Below, piece by piece: positions 33,901-45,209 of a stretch of 64,000 nucleotides of DNA. A program made the position numbers and the translations under genes. Under the pieces are notes generated by a model, which did not search any database, had not been told where the DNA came from, and saw nothing but the letters and a program-made list of their open reading frames with translations. This DNA is from Ciona savignyi (Eukaryota; Chordata; Ascidiacea; Phlebobranchia; Cionidae). The stretch's first letter is position 1; every line of letters starts with the position of its first letter. The DNA lies in assembly GCA_000149265.1 (NCBI GenBank), contig CH003398.1:384476-448475 (forward strand). The letters run 5' to 3'.

Positions 33901-36900
33901 CTGACATGTACTATACCGGAGGATTTTTGTGATTGATTACGGTCATCTTATTTAAATAAAATCTGTTTAATCTGTATTGATTCAAAACTATACAAACACC
34001 AAAATTACATTCAAGTACGTCAAACACAAAATACCAGGCATGTGGTACATAAAAAAGAATAATTAGAAATCACACAGTTTAAAATATCTTAATTTAAAGT
34101 TAATATATTTCTTTATTTTTTGTCATAACTGTACGCATTTAATAAATATCTGTGTTTTTTCAAGCACTGCAGCCATGAATACCTTTTCCGATACACCTCA
34201 GGTATAAATACATTCAGGTTTGTGCCATTGTGTAATATAGCACAACCAGTTTAAAAGGTTTCCCTAACCTCTTATCAGCATTTTTAAATAAACAATGCAC
34301 CTCGGTAACGAAAGAAAATCTAGTTTCTTCATCAATACTTTATTGTGTTATCATAAACAATTAACCACTGGACCAGTGATTTTTTAACCTTTACAGCTAT
34401 TTAACAGTTGACTGTACGAACTGAACTTTTTGGTAACCTTACCTTTCCCTTAAGCACCGACACTGGTTGAATTCCTCCTGCTACACCCCAAATGTTCTTT
34501 AGATTATTGTGGGGAATACTCAGCTGACATTTCGCTTCTTTAGCGCAAGCCCTGTTTGAAATATATTTTATATTATATCGTGTGGTTTGGTTCTTTATAC
34601 CCTGCAAGCCAAGGAATTTTAGTTACAAGATTAAGTAGCAGAAAATTTCGGATATTGCTTTCATAGTTGAGACTTGTTGTATAAACATGTTGACAGTTTG
34701 GACCTTAATAATCATCATAGCCATTGAAGTCAGTCCCAGTGACATGCCAAGGACACAAACAAGTGGTTAGCAAAGGGCAAGTTCAGGGCAATTAAACATT
34801 AGTTTAACGGTGTGACAAAGTCCACACTCTCACTTTATAGAACTAACTTAAGGAAAAAAGATTACACTTTACAACAAACAAAAAAGAATGAAAATAGATT
34901 AAAATCTTGTAGTTAAGTTACTTCAAATGTAAAAAAAACTTGGACTTGCCTCAACTTGATTTTAAACACAAAGACCTGGTTACAACAGTGTCGACCGATA
35001 AGTATATAAATCGACTTACATTATGAGCTCACAATCAGGTTCTTCCATCATAGTGTCGAGAATGTCTTTGCTTACTGCATTATCGAATGTTGCCCGCGCG
35101 ATAAATTTGCCTAAAACCTGGATTTGTGCAAGTTTTAATTGGAACTACAGTCTATAAAGATAGATTCAATCTCTCTTAAGTTTTAATATAGATATAATCT
35201 CTACCCGAGGTTAAATTTAAGTAAATATATTGTATTTGTTGAGTGTTGTATGGAATTTGGGAGTAGAGGTACATTCCTTCTCATGGTCCCACCCTTACTA
35301 TTGTATTTGTGCATTGGAATTATATTTCAAGTCGTGGAATGTTTTTGTGGAAAACATATGTGGTAAACTGATATCGCCATTTTTGTTGCAATTTTTAAAT
35401 TACAAAACAGAATAAACACTAAACCCCATCTTAAATTACATTTCTTAAATTACAATTACACATCCTTATGAAATATGGAAAGTACCCAACCTAGATATAC
35501 CCTAGAGATTATCTTAGCCGGTTCCATGCTAACATAAAATTCAAAGACTGTTTTTAACAAAGAATGCAAATATTTGAACAAAGAATGCAAATGACATTTA
35601 ATAATATTAAAACAAGCATAACATATCGAAAACTGCACTATTAATCCAAAAGTTTGGAATGTAACTTGATTCGATAACCAGTCGGAAATTACCTCAGGGG
35701 CATCAGGTGTATCGAGAATCAACTCAGGAAGGTCGTCACACAACGCTAGAAGTCCGATTATCACATCGTCTGTGTTGAGGAAGGCAGCTCCGAACTTTCC
35801 GGTGTGGTTGCCTTAAAATAAATATTGAATAAATACCGATCAAGCACTAGAAGGGCAAAGATTGTTTTTTATTTGGTGTGAACACCTGAATGGGTTTGGA
35901 TTGCCTTAAGTAAATACTAAGCATATACGGAATACACAAAATAGAATTCACAAGATTCAAACCGTACAGAAATTCAATCGTAATTGTAATATGTAAGGGT
36001 TTTTGAATTTAATTTCCCATTTACTTATACTTTTTATTACTGGACTATAATTTCTGTGCTCTGGTTCTGGTTTATTATACATAATGCATAACAATTTAAT
36101 TCGAAAATATAAACTTAAAATATTTATAATTTTAAAACCAAATAGTTAACATACTGTTTTAAAAGCCCGAGATTTCGATTTTAAAAACAAAGGAATTAGG
36201 TATGAACAAGACTTCATGATAGTAAACTTGATAAGAGTAAAATAAATAGCACTGTGAAGAAATTAAGCAATTAAAAATAATTCTTTTACTAAGAATGTAA
36301 AATATTTGGATTTTCAATTAAGTTAAATATATATATATATATTATATTCTGTGTAATATTTTTATACCAGCTGTTTTTTTTGTCTTACCTTATTGCACAG
36401 TAACACACATTGGTTTGATCATTATTGCCAATTATTAATTCAATTAAAACTGCTGTAGTTAGACATACCATTCGAGTGCCCATTGCTCTTTATGCTGTGC
36501 ATTGGTGTCACAAAGGCCTTCAGCAATTCGGAAGCAAGTTCTCGGAATTCATTCTTTCGCTCCATGGCCAGAGTAACAAGGCAGATCACAACCTGTGAAC
36601 ATACAATGAACATGATGTCATGGGCATGATTGTGATGTCATTGGCTTGTTTACACCGAACAAAGACTCACCAGGGCTTTCTTGTCACCAATATTCAAGTC
36701 ACGCAAAGAATCCTGAAAAAATTTGATTTTAAATAAAATTTTTAAACAAAATAACTTACAAAGAAAGAACCTAGAACTGTGTCAGATATGTGTATAATAA
36801 GTTGGTCAAAAGTCAAAACACTCGCTGACCATTTAAAGAGTTGGTTATTTAAAAAAAAAACAGTATTTATTGGAGTCTGTAACTTTTTTAAAGAATTCAA

Positions 36901-38680
36901 TTTTAAGCAGAACTTTGTGCCAAAGACCTTTATTTCATGCCTGTAAAATCCTCATGCCCACAAGTTTACTTACAATGACTTCATCCTTTTGAGTGTGCTC
37001 GAAATACTCATTGAGCAACGGTTTGACGGTCTTTTCCACTTCGTCTCTGTTCCATTCCGGCTTCACTGTTTTGTAAGTGATGTCGTCCTGTCGTTAATTA
37101 TGCATGTGGTGAAACCTAATATCAGTATTATCCGTGCCGATTTCCTGCCATATGCACCCTAATGAACTGGTGTAGTGACAGATAGGCCATGTAGAAATCA
37201 ATGCGAATCTCAACCGTATAGATTGTTATGGGTTCTCAATAACCATTTCAACCATTTGAATGTATCATATGTGTTGTGATGACGTGTTTCAGTGCTTGTT
37301 AGCAATAACAACATCTCTTGTCTACAATATTGTTATTCTTGTCGTATTGTTAAGGCTTTAACAATGGCAAATGTAAAGATTGTATAACAACAATGACAAA
37401 TGTAAGCGGCAAGATACGTTGATTATATCATTCATGAGTGCATGCCGAATTGATTTAATAATGTGTTAAAAATTTACAGATGATTATTCATTATACCTGC
37501 TCTTCAGAATCGTAGTTTGGGTCATGGTCATCAAGGCAACCCGTATCAGTTTGTATCTCATCCCCCAATCTTCCCCATGTTCCTTTTCCACCAGCACCAC
37601 CTATGATACATTCCATGTATAATAATTCATGTAGGTACATTACCAAGCATAAATGTGGTCAAATTGGAGAATCAAATCAACAACCATTGCTATCAATATC
37701 AATACTTTAACATGAATACACGTAAAAGCATTCATGTAGGTACACTACCAAGTACTAATGTGGTCAATTTGGGAATCAAGGCAACAACCATGGCTATTAA
37801 TCTAAAGACATGAATATACGTAAAAGTATTCATGTAGGTATACTACCAAGCCCAACTGTGGTGAAATTGGAAATCAAACCAACAACCATGGCTATCAATC
37901 TCAATAATTCTACATGAATACACGTAAAAGCATTGCTCAGGGGTGGGTAGTACATTTGGCTTTTGGGGGTTATGACATTGGACTGGTACGGTAAAGACCT
38001 GTTAGTGTGGCGAAGGTAAATATATTGGTCTAGGTCAGGTATTTTCCTTTATTGATTTTGGTTATTTACATTACACTTTTAAGTACTGGTAAACTTACTA
38101 TGCCTAATTGGGCTTAATTAAACAAAAACACCTAAAAACGATATATTAACTGAGAATATAGTAATGTTAAATAAAACTTATCTGGAAAACGAATAGCAAA
38201 CTCACCTTTTTTAGGCAAACCTCTTCCATAAATAGATCTAGATTTTCTATCTCCCAATTTTCCAGATCTCTTTACAGCACTATGCCCATTTGGACTTACA
38301 CCATTGGTGATAACTCCTACAAAAACATAGATAAAAGAGAAATTTGTACAATTCAGTTTATTAGACAGTGCTGCTATATCAGTCAGCACTTCTGAAATGT
38401 CTGAACAAATCAAACAATAAAGAACTCGACAAAAAGACAGTTATTACTAAACCATTGCTAAGTGTGGAGGCTTACATGGAAGATTCTTTACTATGGTAAC
38501 AGTGACAAGTTCGTAGTTGGAAGTTATATCCAAACATTTAAATTTGTATGGCAACATACCAGTTACAGTCGAATCCTTGGATTTGTGAGAATCCCTACGT
38601 GTCCTTTTCTTATCCTTCGTCTTGTTTCTTTCTGCTTCAAAAGCTGATGAAGATGTCAATTCACCATTTCTTGCATCCAT
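30926..38680 (-). CDS. PDCD4: Programmed cell death 4 (MA3-domain translation repressor)
   Basis: Twelve coding exons, all phase-consistent: 38560-38680, 38206-38316, 37497-37600, 36974-37087, 36671-36712, 36469-36592, 35693-35811, 35020-35117, 34443-34551, 32168-32275, 31608-31718, 30926-31069; 434 aa against 469 in human. Diagnostic blocks: GRGLPKK (71-77), DPNYDSEEQ (end of exon 3), first MA3 domain about 113-270 with DLPELILDTPDAPE, second MA3 about 310-430 with DVPHFHHELVYE (339-350) and EMPDINLDVPDAY. PDCD4 binds eIF4A through its MA3 domains and inhibits its helicase, limiting translation of structured mRNAs. The N-terminus is short, and the vertebrate DSGxxS degron is not visible; RTRRDS could be a basophilic-kinase site. 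The stop follows AACAGG|TAA; AG|GTAATA could instead be a donor, so the last residues are slightly uncertain. The gene starts head-to-head with MTPAP. Confidence 0.95.
32335..32551. mobile_element. M1 MITE copy
   Basis: GGGGAAACTAAAAGAAGGGA to CCTTCTTTTAGTGTTGCCCT, with a GTTAGGGTTAGTTTTGGAGT interior, in the PDCD4 intron upstream of exon 32168-32275. Confidence 0.8.
32552..34380. other. PDCD4 intron sequence, nothing recognised
   Basis: Intron between PDCD4 exons 32168-32275 and 34443-34551. AT-rich; no exon, RNA gene or clear repeat beyond the MITE at its end. Confidence 0.5.
37630..37930. repeat. tandem repeat of about 100 bp, 3 copies
   Basis: Units share CATGTAGGTACATTACCAAG, CAACCATGGCTATCAAT and CATGAATACACGTAAAAGCA. 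They lie in the PDCD4 intron between exons 37497-37600 and 38206-38316. Confidence 0.85.
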
Positions 38681-40039
38681 GACTGCTTTGCCTGCGACCT
38701 GATGTTACCACACCGTACACGAATCGATCTAGATCTCGGTGCAATTTCTCATTTATTTGCTCGCTCGTTTTCAAAACCGAAACAACGAACAAGTTTGTTT
38801 ACGTTTATTGCTGTAGTTTTACTATGATATTATTGATATTTCTAAAAGTAAATGAAACAAATTCGATTTAGAAATATTTCGTAAATACTACGCAATACTA
38901 ATCAAGCATTGCAACATTTATTGAAACCTTCAAGTTTCGCACACCACTAACCCTCCATTCCGCCGAAGGGAAAACTGCAAATGAATGTTATGCCGCACGG
39001 CGTTCTTGGTTTACCCACAATGCATTTCGCAAAACATTGGCTGACGTAACTTAAAGGTAGCATAACTATTTTATGTAAATAATTATCATTTAAAGACAAT
39101 TTTTACTAATATTTAATAATAATAATAAATTTGTTTATATTCAATAATATATTTAAAACTTTAAAGGCATTATATACCGAAAATTTAAAAATACAAAAGA
39201 CATTTTAATGGACACTTTAATTTCTGGCTAACTGATGTTTGTGAGTGTGCGGGCACGTGGTAAACAATGCCTCGTGGCGTGAGAAAATATCCTCCAATCA
39301 GCGTGCGCGCTTAATATCATGGGTGACGACGCGTGTTGTTATTGCCGCAATAGAACGTGTGGTTATCACGCCTACACATTTGATCACGCAGTTGCGTAAT
39401 TAGTTGTATCTCACTAAATTTATTGGTAACGGTTAAAATAAAAAAGAAACTTTTCAAAGGGGTCTGTATTCTGCAATGTCCGTCTGGATTTGTCATTCGT
39501 AGCGCTTCGTAAACCGAAGGGTAGTGAATCGAAACACACCGCTTGGCTAGGTTGTGTTGTTGGCCAAGCCAGTTAGTGGAGTGTGTATAAATCCAATGGG
39601 TTATTTTATCGCGCGAATTCGTAAGGGAGCGTTTTTAAACCAGTAATCGTCAAATTACCTCGCGTCTAAAGTCGTTTTGCCGTAGCTATGGCAGTGTGTT
39701 AATGTTATAGGCTATTACTTGGCCGTTCGTTTAGTTTTTGTACATTCCAGTAACCCACTGGGATCATGCAATGCCCACTAACCTCCTTCTTTAAAGACAT
39801 AACCGTAAAGCCAGCGGCCTCTTGAGTTTTCTCTTCCTGTGTTAGGATGTGCTTTTACGTGCTGCCATTGTATAATTTTGAATTTGGGGGCCTTAGAATT
39901 AATTTTACTTACGGTTTCGTAAGTCGGGATTCCCCTATAAATAAACGAGATAATATTAACTCATTCGATATTTTGGTTGGGCTTATTAAAAAAAAACACG
40001 TTTTAAAATTCCAGTGTGTGATTGTATGAGGTAAAAACC
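38681..40039. promoter_or_regulatory. head-to-head PDCD4/MTPAP promoter region
   Basis: 1.36 kb separates the two divergent start codons. Visible candidate sites include TGACGTAA (CRE-like) near 39043, CCCACAATGCATT (ZNF143-like) near 39016, CACGTG (E-box) near 39255 and CCAATCA near 39294. No TATA box stands out on either side. A TTCCAG acceptor at 40009-40014, about 25 bases before the MTPAP ATG, could accept a 5' exon or a spliced leader. Motif calls are by eye. Confidence 0.4.
39590..39830 (-). repeat. degenerate SINE-A copy
   Basis: Recognisable from ACCAGTAATCGTCAAATTAC, GGCAGTGTGTTAATGTTATA and CCCACTGGGATCATGCAATG. It is strongly diverged and lies within the PDCD4/MTPAP promoter interval. 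Confidence 0.5.
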
Positions 40040-41635
40040 ATGGCACTTCGCACTTATAGCAAACAACTTTTCTGCATCTCCAAACGGGTTGCGGCATTAA
40101 CACCACAAAGAAGTTATTCAAGAGCGTGCAACGCTAAAACGGCAAACGAAGACGGCCGTTTGCGAGAGCCGAAAGACATCTTATTTGACAGTTCATTATG
40201 GTATCCAGATATATTGGAAAACCTGCGTCACCAAGCTAAGCACAGCATTCTATTGCAAGTGGATACACATGGAAAACAAAACCCAGAGGCATTGCTTAAT
40301 AAAGTGACAGACTTTTGCTCAAAAGTCGGAGAAGTTTTACATATTTCACCGCACTACATGACAGTTAAAGATGGTGTATTGTGCTCCTATCTCGTAGAAT
40401 TTCGGAATATTGATTCTATACACCAACTTTCAAGCAAAAGTAAAAATGGAGACTTGCGTAATAGAATTGCAAAATTAAAGCCCACTAAATTCAACGCCTC
40501 TGCGAAAGGTTCACCAGCCAAATCCATTAAGAAATCCAAACAAAATACCTTGTTATCAAAACTGATGACAGCTAAATCGATATCGGAGCAAGCAGATATT
40601 CTTTTTAGAGACTGCTCAGCATCAAATGTCAATTTGAGAGCAAAATTGTTTTTAAATTCACTGGTCGAGGATTTTTTCAGACGCGAAATGAGGTCAAATT
40701 TTACCGCTTTGCCTTTCGGCACATCTATGTGCGGTATTTCGAGTAATGGTTCGGACTTGGATATTAGTTTGTCCGAGATGAAATATTTTGAACAATTTAA
40801 TAACACATATGTTCCAAAGAATGTTGACCATTTAACTCAGAAGGGAACAGTGGAATACCGAGACCTGCTAAGGTCGGGAGCATTCGGTTTGTTTTGTGAC
40901 TCTGCAGAGCAACTGCCTAAAAGCTTACCAGGAGCTGTAAAAACAACACCCATTAATGCTGTTGTCCCTGTACTTTCATTTTACTTTGCGCCTTTATCCA
41001 TAAATTTGGATGTGTCTTTGAGAAATGTGACCGGTGTCAAGTTTGCGTGGTGTTTAAACACTTTGGTGCGGTACGATACCCGCGTGGCTCCGTTTCTGTT
41101 TCTCGTCAAAGTTTGGGGCAAACATAAAGGTATTACGCAGCATGGCGACTCCACATACGCTGGGCTTACTCCGTTCATGCTAATGTCACTGGCCTTGTTT
41201 TATTTAATGCGGGTCAGAGAACCAGTCATACCAAACCTGCTTAGTCTTACAACGAGAAGAAGTTCCAAAAGCTTGCGTATTGATGGCTTTGGGGTGGACC
41301 TCGTTGACTTGGCTTCTTCGATTGAACCATCGAAAAACACAAGTTCTGTTGAAGAGTTGTTTTTTGGGTTCCTTGAATACTACATCCGATTCAGTTTCGA
41401 TCACTACGGGACAACACTAAGCAATGGCAAAGCAATTGCGATTGACAGACCAGTTGTCATTCTCTATCCTTTTTCAAAGGACAACATAGCCAAAGCCTGC
41501 TCATTAGCAGCGGTGGAACACTTAAAAAATGAAGCTCAAAAAACAGTTCTATTGCTGGAAAGCCACAAACGGAATAAAAAAAATAATCGACCTTGGGGAC
41601 TTATGTCATTTTTAGACAAAAATTTGACAACATGA
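40040..41635 (+). CDS. MTPAP: Mitochondrial poly(A) RNA polymerase
   Basis: A single uninterrupted exon of 531 codons. The ATG at 40040 sits in ACCATGG; an in-frame TTG lies 18 bases upstream but no earlier ATG. The basic, acid-free first 30 residues (MALRTYSKQLF, RVAALTPQRSYSR) look like a mitochondrial presequence. An RNA-binding-like (RL) domain spans about 68-125. The nucleotidyltransferase signature is PFGTSMCGISSNGSDLDISL, with catalytic Asp239 and Asp241 and the third Asp324 in SINLDVSL. The central domain includes VRYDTRVAPFLFLVKVW. Length is close to the human enzyme (582 aa). It adds poly(A) to mitochondrial mRNAs in the matrix. Having no introns while its neighbours are split is notable, but the intact reading frame and presequence argue against a dead retrocopy. 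An IF3-like mitochondrial gene follows 306 bases downstream on the same strand. Confidence 0.93.
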   Translation: MALRTYSKQLFCISKRVAALTPQRSYSRACNAKTANEDGRLREPKDILFDSSLWYPDILENLRHQAKHSILLQVDTHGKQNPEALLNKVTDFCSKVGEVLHISPHYMTVKDGVLCSYLVEFRNIDSIHQLSSKSKNGDLRNRIAKLKPTKFNASAKGSPAKSIKKSKQNTLLSKLMTAKSISEQADILFRDCSASNVNLRAKLFLNSLVEDFFRREMRSNFTALPFGTSMCGISSNGSDLDISLSEMKYFEQFNNTYVPKNVDHLTQKGTVEYRDLLRSGAFGLFCDSAEQLPKSLPGAVKTTPINAVVPVLSFYFAPLSINLDVSLRNVTGVKFAWCLNTLVRYDTRVAPFLFLVKVWGKHKGITQHGDSTYAGLTPFMLMSLALFYLMRVREPVIPNLLSLTTRRSSKSLRIDGFGVDLVDLASSIEPSKNTSSVEELFFGFLEYYIRFSFDHYGTTLSNGKAIAIDRPVVILYPFSKDNIAKACSLAAVEHLKNEAQKTVLLLESHKRNKKNNRPWGLMSFLDKNLTT

Positions 41636-41941
41636 GCAAAAATAAGTTTGTACAGAAAAACTGTTGAAATGGAATCTCACCTTGTTTTGTGTGTCACATC
41701 GCATAATCTAAACCCTTGTTTACAAGTGATATATTTCTTGGTGTAGATATCATGCGTGTCCCATTTATGTTCACTTGTACAATACGAAGTGTCCCTTTTT
41801 GATTGAACTGCCATTTTATAATTGAAATTATACACCAACATATCATCTTACTTCGGTATTTTAACAGAATGTCACCTTTCAAAGGGCTGATTGGTAAAAA
41901 ATGAATTTAATTGGTAAGTAGAAAAGAGCCTTAAGAAGGCA

Positions 41942-44187
41942 ATGAACTCTCTGTATAAATGTGGAACGACAGTATTGAAATGGAACACAAGTGTAGCTTG
42001 TACGAGGCCAATTTCAAATGGAAGAATACTGTTAAATAAAAAAGGTTGGTAATAGGATATTATACGGCAGAAAATTTATATTTACCCCCCCCGAAATGGG
42101 GAAAACCAAGTGGGTTAACACACGGCAATTGTCAGATCACCTTGTGCCCACCATCGGGTTACCGGAGCTATTGCAGTGTGTTGTATATGATAGACATGTT
42201 CCTTTAATTTGGGAGAACCCATAAATCCGCTGGGTTAAGGCAATGTCTGTAAAGTGCCTTGCACAAGGATACAACCGACTAGCCAGCGACTAGTTTTGCA
42301 CCTGCAACCTTTTGATTAAAAGGCGACGAAACACTTAACTGCCAGACTACTGTAAACCAGTTATCAAGGTATTTGGTTTAATACAAAAAAGTGGATGAGG
42401 CTCATGTTGCCAAATTTCATAATGTTCATTTTCCATATAAGCTAGTGGCAACTTGACCTTAGTTGTTAAACACTCTTTGCCCCCCCAACTAGGCTGCCAT
42501 GGAAATAACTAGTGTTGACCGGGTTATGATAAATTTTCTGGTAACTTTAAACAAGGTTTTCTAGTGTTAAACCTCACTTAATTTTTTAAATGAAGGTGAT
42601 TATCAGATGATAAACAAATATAGATCCTTAAAAAATGTCTATTAAGCTTTGCTGTCAAGTTAACAGGTCACGGCGAGAGTTCTAACCTCTTGTAAAATAA
42701 ATTTCTGTTTTTAGGAAATCGGTTACAGTTTAAAGGCAATGTCCACGAAGATCATTTGATGTACAAAGCGAAACAAATATCGGCTTGGTTGGACAAAAGT
42801 CGAAGTGTTACCGTGCAATTCCATGCTCCTGCGGAGGGAAAGACACTGGTATGGTTGGAGCAATCCGTATATCAGACTTGTATTTGTCCTGCCGGTTAGC
42901 CTAGCGGTTAAGTGCGTCGCTTTTCAATCGAAAGGTTTTATGTGCGAAACTGTTAGCTAGCTAAACGGTTGTGTCCTTGGGCAAGGCACTTTACGGACAT
43001 TGCCTGAACCCAACAGATTAATGGGTTCTGGCAATTTAGAGGAACATACACAACACACTGAAATAGCTCCGGTAACCCGACGGTGGGCGCGGTGTGATAT
43101 GACAATTGCTCGTGTGACAACCCCCCTGGTTTTCCCATTCACGAGGATAAACATGAATATCCTATCCTAACATTGTTATTGCGGAGAAATACATGGCTCA
43201 TTCAAATATATACTATAATAGTTAGTGTCTAGGATAAGAACAGGAGTCATAATCAGACAAGTGCTGGGTTCAATCTTTATTGTAACCAATTGTAAGTCAA
43301 GGTAATTTACAGATGTTGCCTTGGTCTAGAGCGTTTAAAATAGGCAAACCACCAAAGTAAAATTACACATTAACAGACTGTCAAATCTTAATGCAAGCTA
43401 ACAATTACCTGTAGGCTTCTTCATATTATAACAATTACCAGCATTGTTGCATACATCAATAGGATGTCAATGTTCTTTGCAAAGATTGAACAGGTTAGAA
43501 TATTGATGTTTAACCATGGGGTGGTAAAGGATATTCCAACACTAATGTTCACCAGATTATTTACTCTGGTTGAATGGCTTTGTGGCTAAGTGCTTTGCCA
43601 TTTGGCCGGGTTGCAGGATTGAAACTGCTTGCCAGGTAGTTAGTTGCATCCTTGGGTAACAAAGGCAGTTAGCGGATATTGCACCAATCGAGTGGATTAA
43701 TCGGTTTACCAAAATTTAATCATATACCGCAATAATGCTGGTAACTCCGCAGTGGGTACAGGATTTTTGAAGATTGCATATATTTGAAAATGCCCTTTGC
43801 ATTTTCCATTTACATGTATGCCCAGAGTGGTACCAGAAACATTGCTGTGGGACGTACAGATAATGCTATAAGTACTTAGCTAGCTCATAGATTTGGATGC
43901 CATCATATCAGCTGATCTAACTGACTACTAAATCCACTTGTCATTAAGTGGGCACTTATGGAAAATAAAATGGGGTCGCACCAAGTTCTGAATATACAGT
44001 AAAAAAAATACCAACAAAAACGACAAGTTACAAGCTTACAACAATACTGAATTATTTTCCTTAGGAAAGCTTGAGCAAGTTTTTACAAGAGAAAGTGTTG
44101 GATCATGGACCTTGCAATGTGAAAAAACGCAACTCTGGAAAATCTATTGAACTGGAATTTAGTTCTTTAACTGAAACGAAGAAATGA
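41942..44187 (+). CDS. MTIF3: Mitochondrial IF3-like protein, C-terminal domain only
   Basis: Three exons with agreeing phases: 41942-42044, 42715-42848 and 44065-44187; 119 aa. Exon 1 encodes a presequence-like MNSLYKCGTTVLKWNTS followed by TRPISNGRILLNKK. Exon 2 carries an IF3 C-domain pattern, LQFKGNVHEDHLMYKAKQIS then WLDKSRSVTVQF, comparable with the SNIGQHDLDTKTKQIQQW type region of mitochondrial IF3. Exon 3 (ESLSKFLQEK, GPCNVKKRNSGKSIELEF) fits the rest of the beta-alpha-beta-alpha-beta fold. IF3 helps subunit dissociation and start-codon selection on the small mitoribosomal subunit. The IF3 N-domain and linker (about 70-80 residues) are not found in the 670-base first intron, which is mostly a SINE. 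Either the gene lost that half or an exon escaped me. An AATAAA lies 15 bases after the stop. The first donor (GTTGGT) is atypical. Confidence 0.7.
42051..42352 (-). repeat. SINE-A copy
   Basis: Reverse-oriented and near full-length (AATAGGATATTATACGGCAG to ACTTAACTGCCAGACTACTG). It occupies nearly half of the first intron of the IF3-like gene. Confidence 0.82.
42890..43170 (+). repeat. SINE-A, best full-length copy
   Basis: Reference copy. A tRNA-like 5' head (GCCGGTTAGCCTAGCGGTTA, the A-box region, then the GTGCGAAACTG B-box region about 50 bases later) is followed by a body with TGTCCTTGGGCAAGGCACTT, ATTAATGGGTTCTGGCAATT and TAGCTCCGGTAACCCGACGG. The 3' end reads TCACGAGGATAAACATGAAT and finishes in ATCCTATCCTA tail units. 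This layout (Pol III boxes, unrelated body, simple tail, no ORF) is that of a tRNA-derived SINE. Ciona has a described composite SINE that this may be, but I cannot confirm the identity. It lies in intron 2 of the IF3-like gene. Confidence 0.9.
43575..43830 (+). repeat. old, degenerate SINE-A copy
   Basis: The pattern is recognisable from AATGGCTTTGTGGCTAAGTG (head), AGTTGCATCCTTGGGTAACA and TTTTCCATTTACATGTATGC (tail), with many substitutions. It is older than its neighbour at 42890. Confidence 0.5.
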
Positions 44188-44201
44188 CAACCAAAAGCTT
44201 T

Positions 44202-44207
44202 AATAAA
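44202..44207 (+). promoter_or_regulatory. poly(A) signal of the IF3-like gene
   Basis: AATAAA, 15 bases after the TGA at 44185-44187. Confidence 0.65.
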
Positions 44208-44307
44208 ATGTCCTCCACGTTTTTAGACATATCTTTGTGCGTTTATACATAATATGGTTGACAGGATAGTAATTGGTAACCCATTGATCTAATAAGATGT
44301 TGTACCG

Positions 44308-44588
44308 TCCAGTTAGTCTGGCGGTTAAGTGTGTCACCTTCCAACCAAAAGGTTTCAGGTGCGATACTGGTCGCTAGCTAGTCCGTTTTGTCCTTGGGCA
44401 AGGCACTTTAAAGACATTGCCTGAACCTAGCAGATTATTGGGTTCTACTAAATTGAAGGAACGTTTCTGTTATACACAACACACTACAATATCTCCGGTA
44501 ACGCGAGGCAATCTGACGATTGCTTGTGTGTTAACCCCCTTTTCCATTCACGGGGATATACTTGAATATCCTATACTATCCTATAACG
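44308..44588 (+). repeat. SINE-A copy
   Basis: Head CCGTCCAGTTAGTCTGGCGG; tail GGATATACTTGAATATCCTA with further TACTATCCTA units. It lies just downstream of the IF3-like gene. Confidence 0.85.
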
Positions 44589-44671
44589 GAGATAAACAAA
44601 ATTATGTTTTTTTTCAATTTTATTTTAATGACTACATCACACCTACACTACTGATTCAAAGATTAACGAGT

Positions 44672-44849
44672 NNNNNNNNNNNNNNNNNNNNNNNNNNNNN
44701 NNNNNNNNNNNNNNNNNNNNNNNNNNNNNNNNNNNNNNNNNNNNNNNNNNNNNNNNNNNNNNNNNNNNNNNNNNNNNNNNNNNNNNNNNNNNNNNNNNNN
44801 NNNNNNNNNNNNNNNNNNNNNNNNNNNNNNNNNNNNNNNNNNNNNNNNN
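44672..44849. other. assembly gap (178 N) within duplicated sequence
   Basis: GATTAACGAGT before the gap matches AAATTAACGAGT at about 44912 after it, and the block ATAATTAATGGCAACTAAG occurs at both 44864 and 45022. The gap therefore sits in a local tandem duplication with a period of about 155 bp. Confidence 0.7.
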
Positions 44850-45209
44850 AGTTATAAGATGTTTATAATTAATGGCAACTAAGAAAATTAAACCAACACT
44901 ACTAAATCAAAAATTAACGAGTAACAAAAAGCACTATTTGGTAGCCTAGCAGTTCACAACGATATATGAAGAATCTTAATAAAATCAACGGGCTAGCACT
45001 GGCACAGTTATGCGATTGTTATAATTAATGGCAACTAAGGAAATTAAACAATATTCGGAAAGTGTAGAAGGTGGAACACTTGAAGAATAAGGAACATAAC
45101 AAAGAGACAGTGATTTTTCTAAAACTTTGTACAAAAACTGCGATTGATTATGATTTTCGCAGGCACAGCACCTAGGATGACAGTCACAACCTTTCAATTA
45201 GTACCTTGT

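Noticed and set aside
40387-40806. 139-codon minus-strand frame inside MTPAP
   Set aside because: Shadow of the conserved plus-strand nucleotidyltransferase coding sequence.
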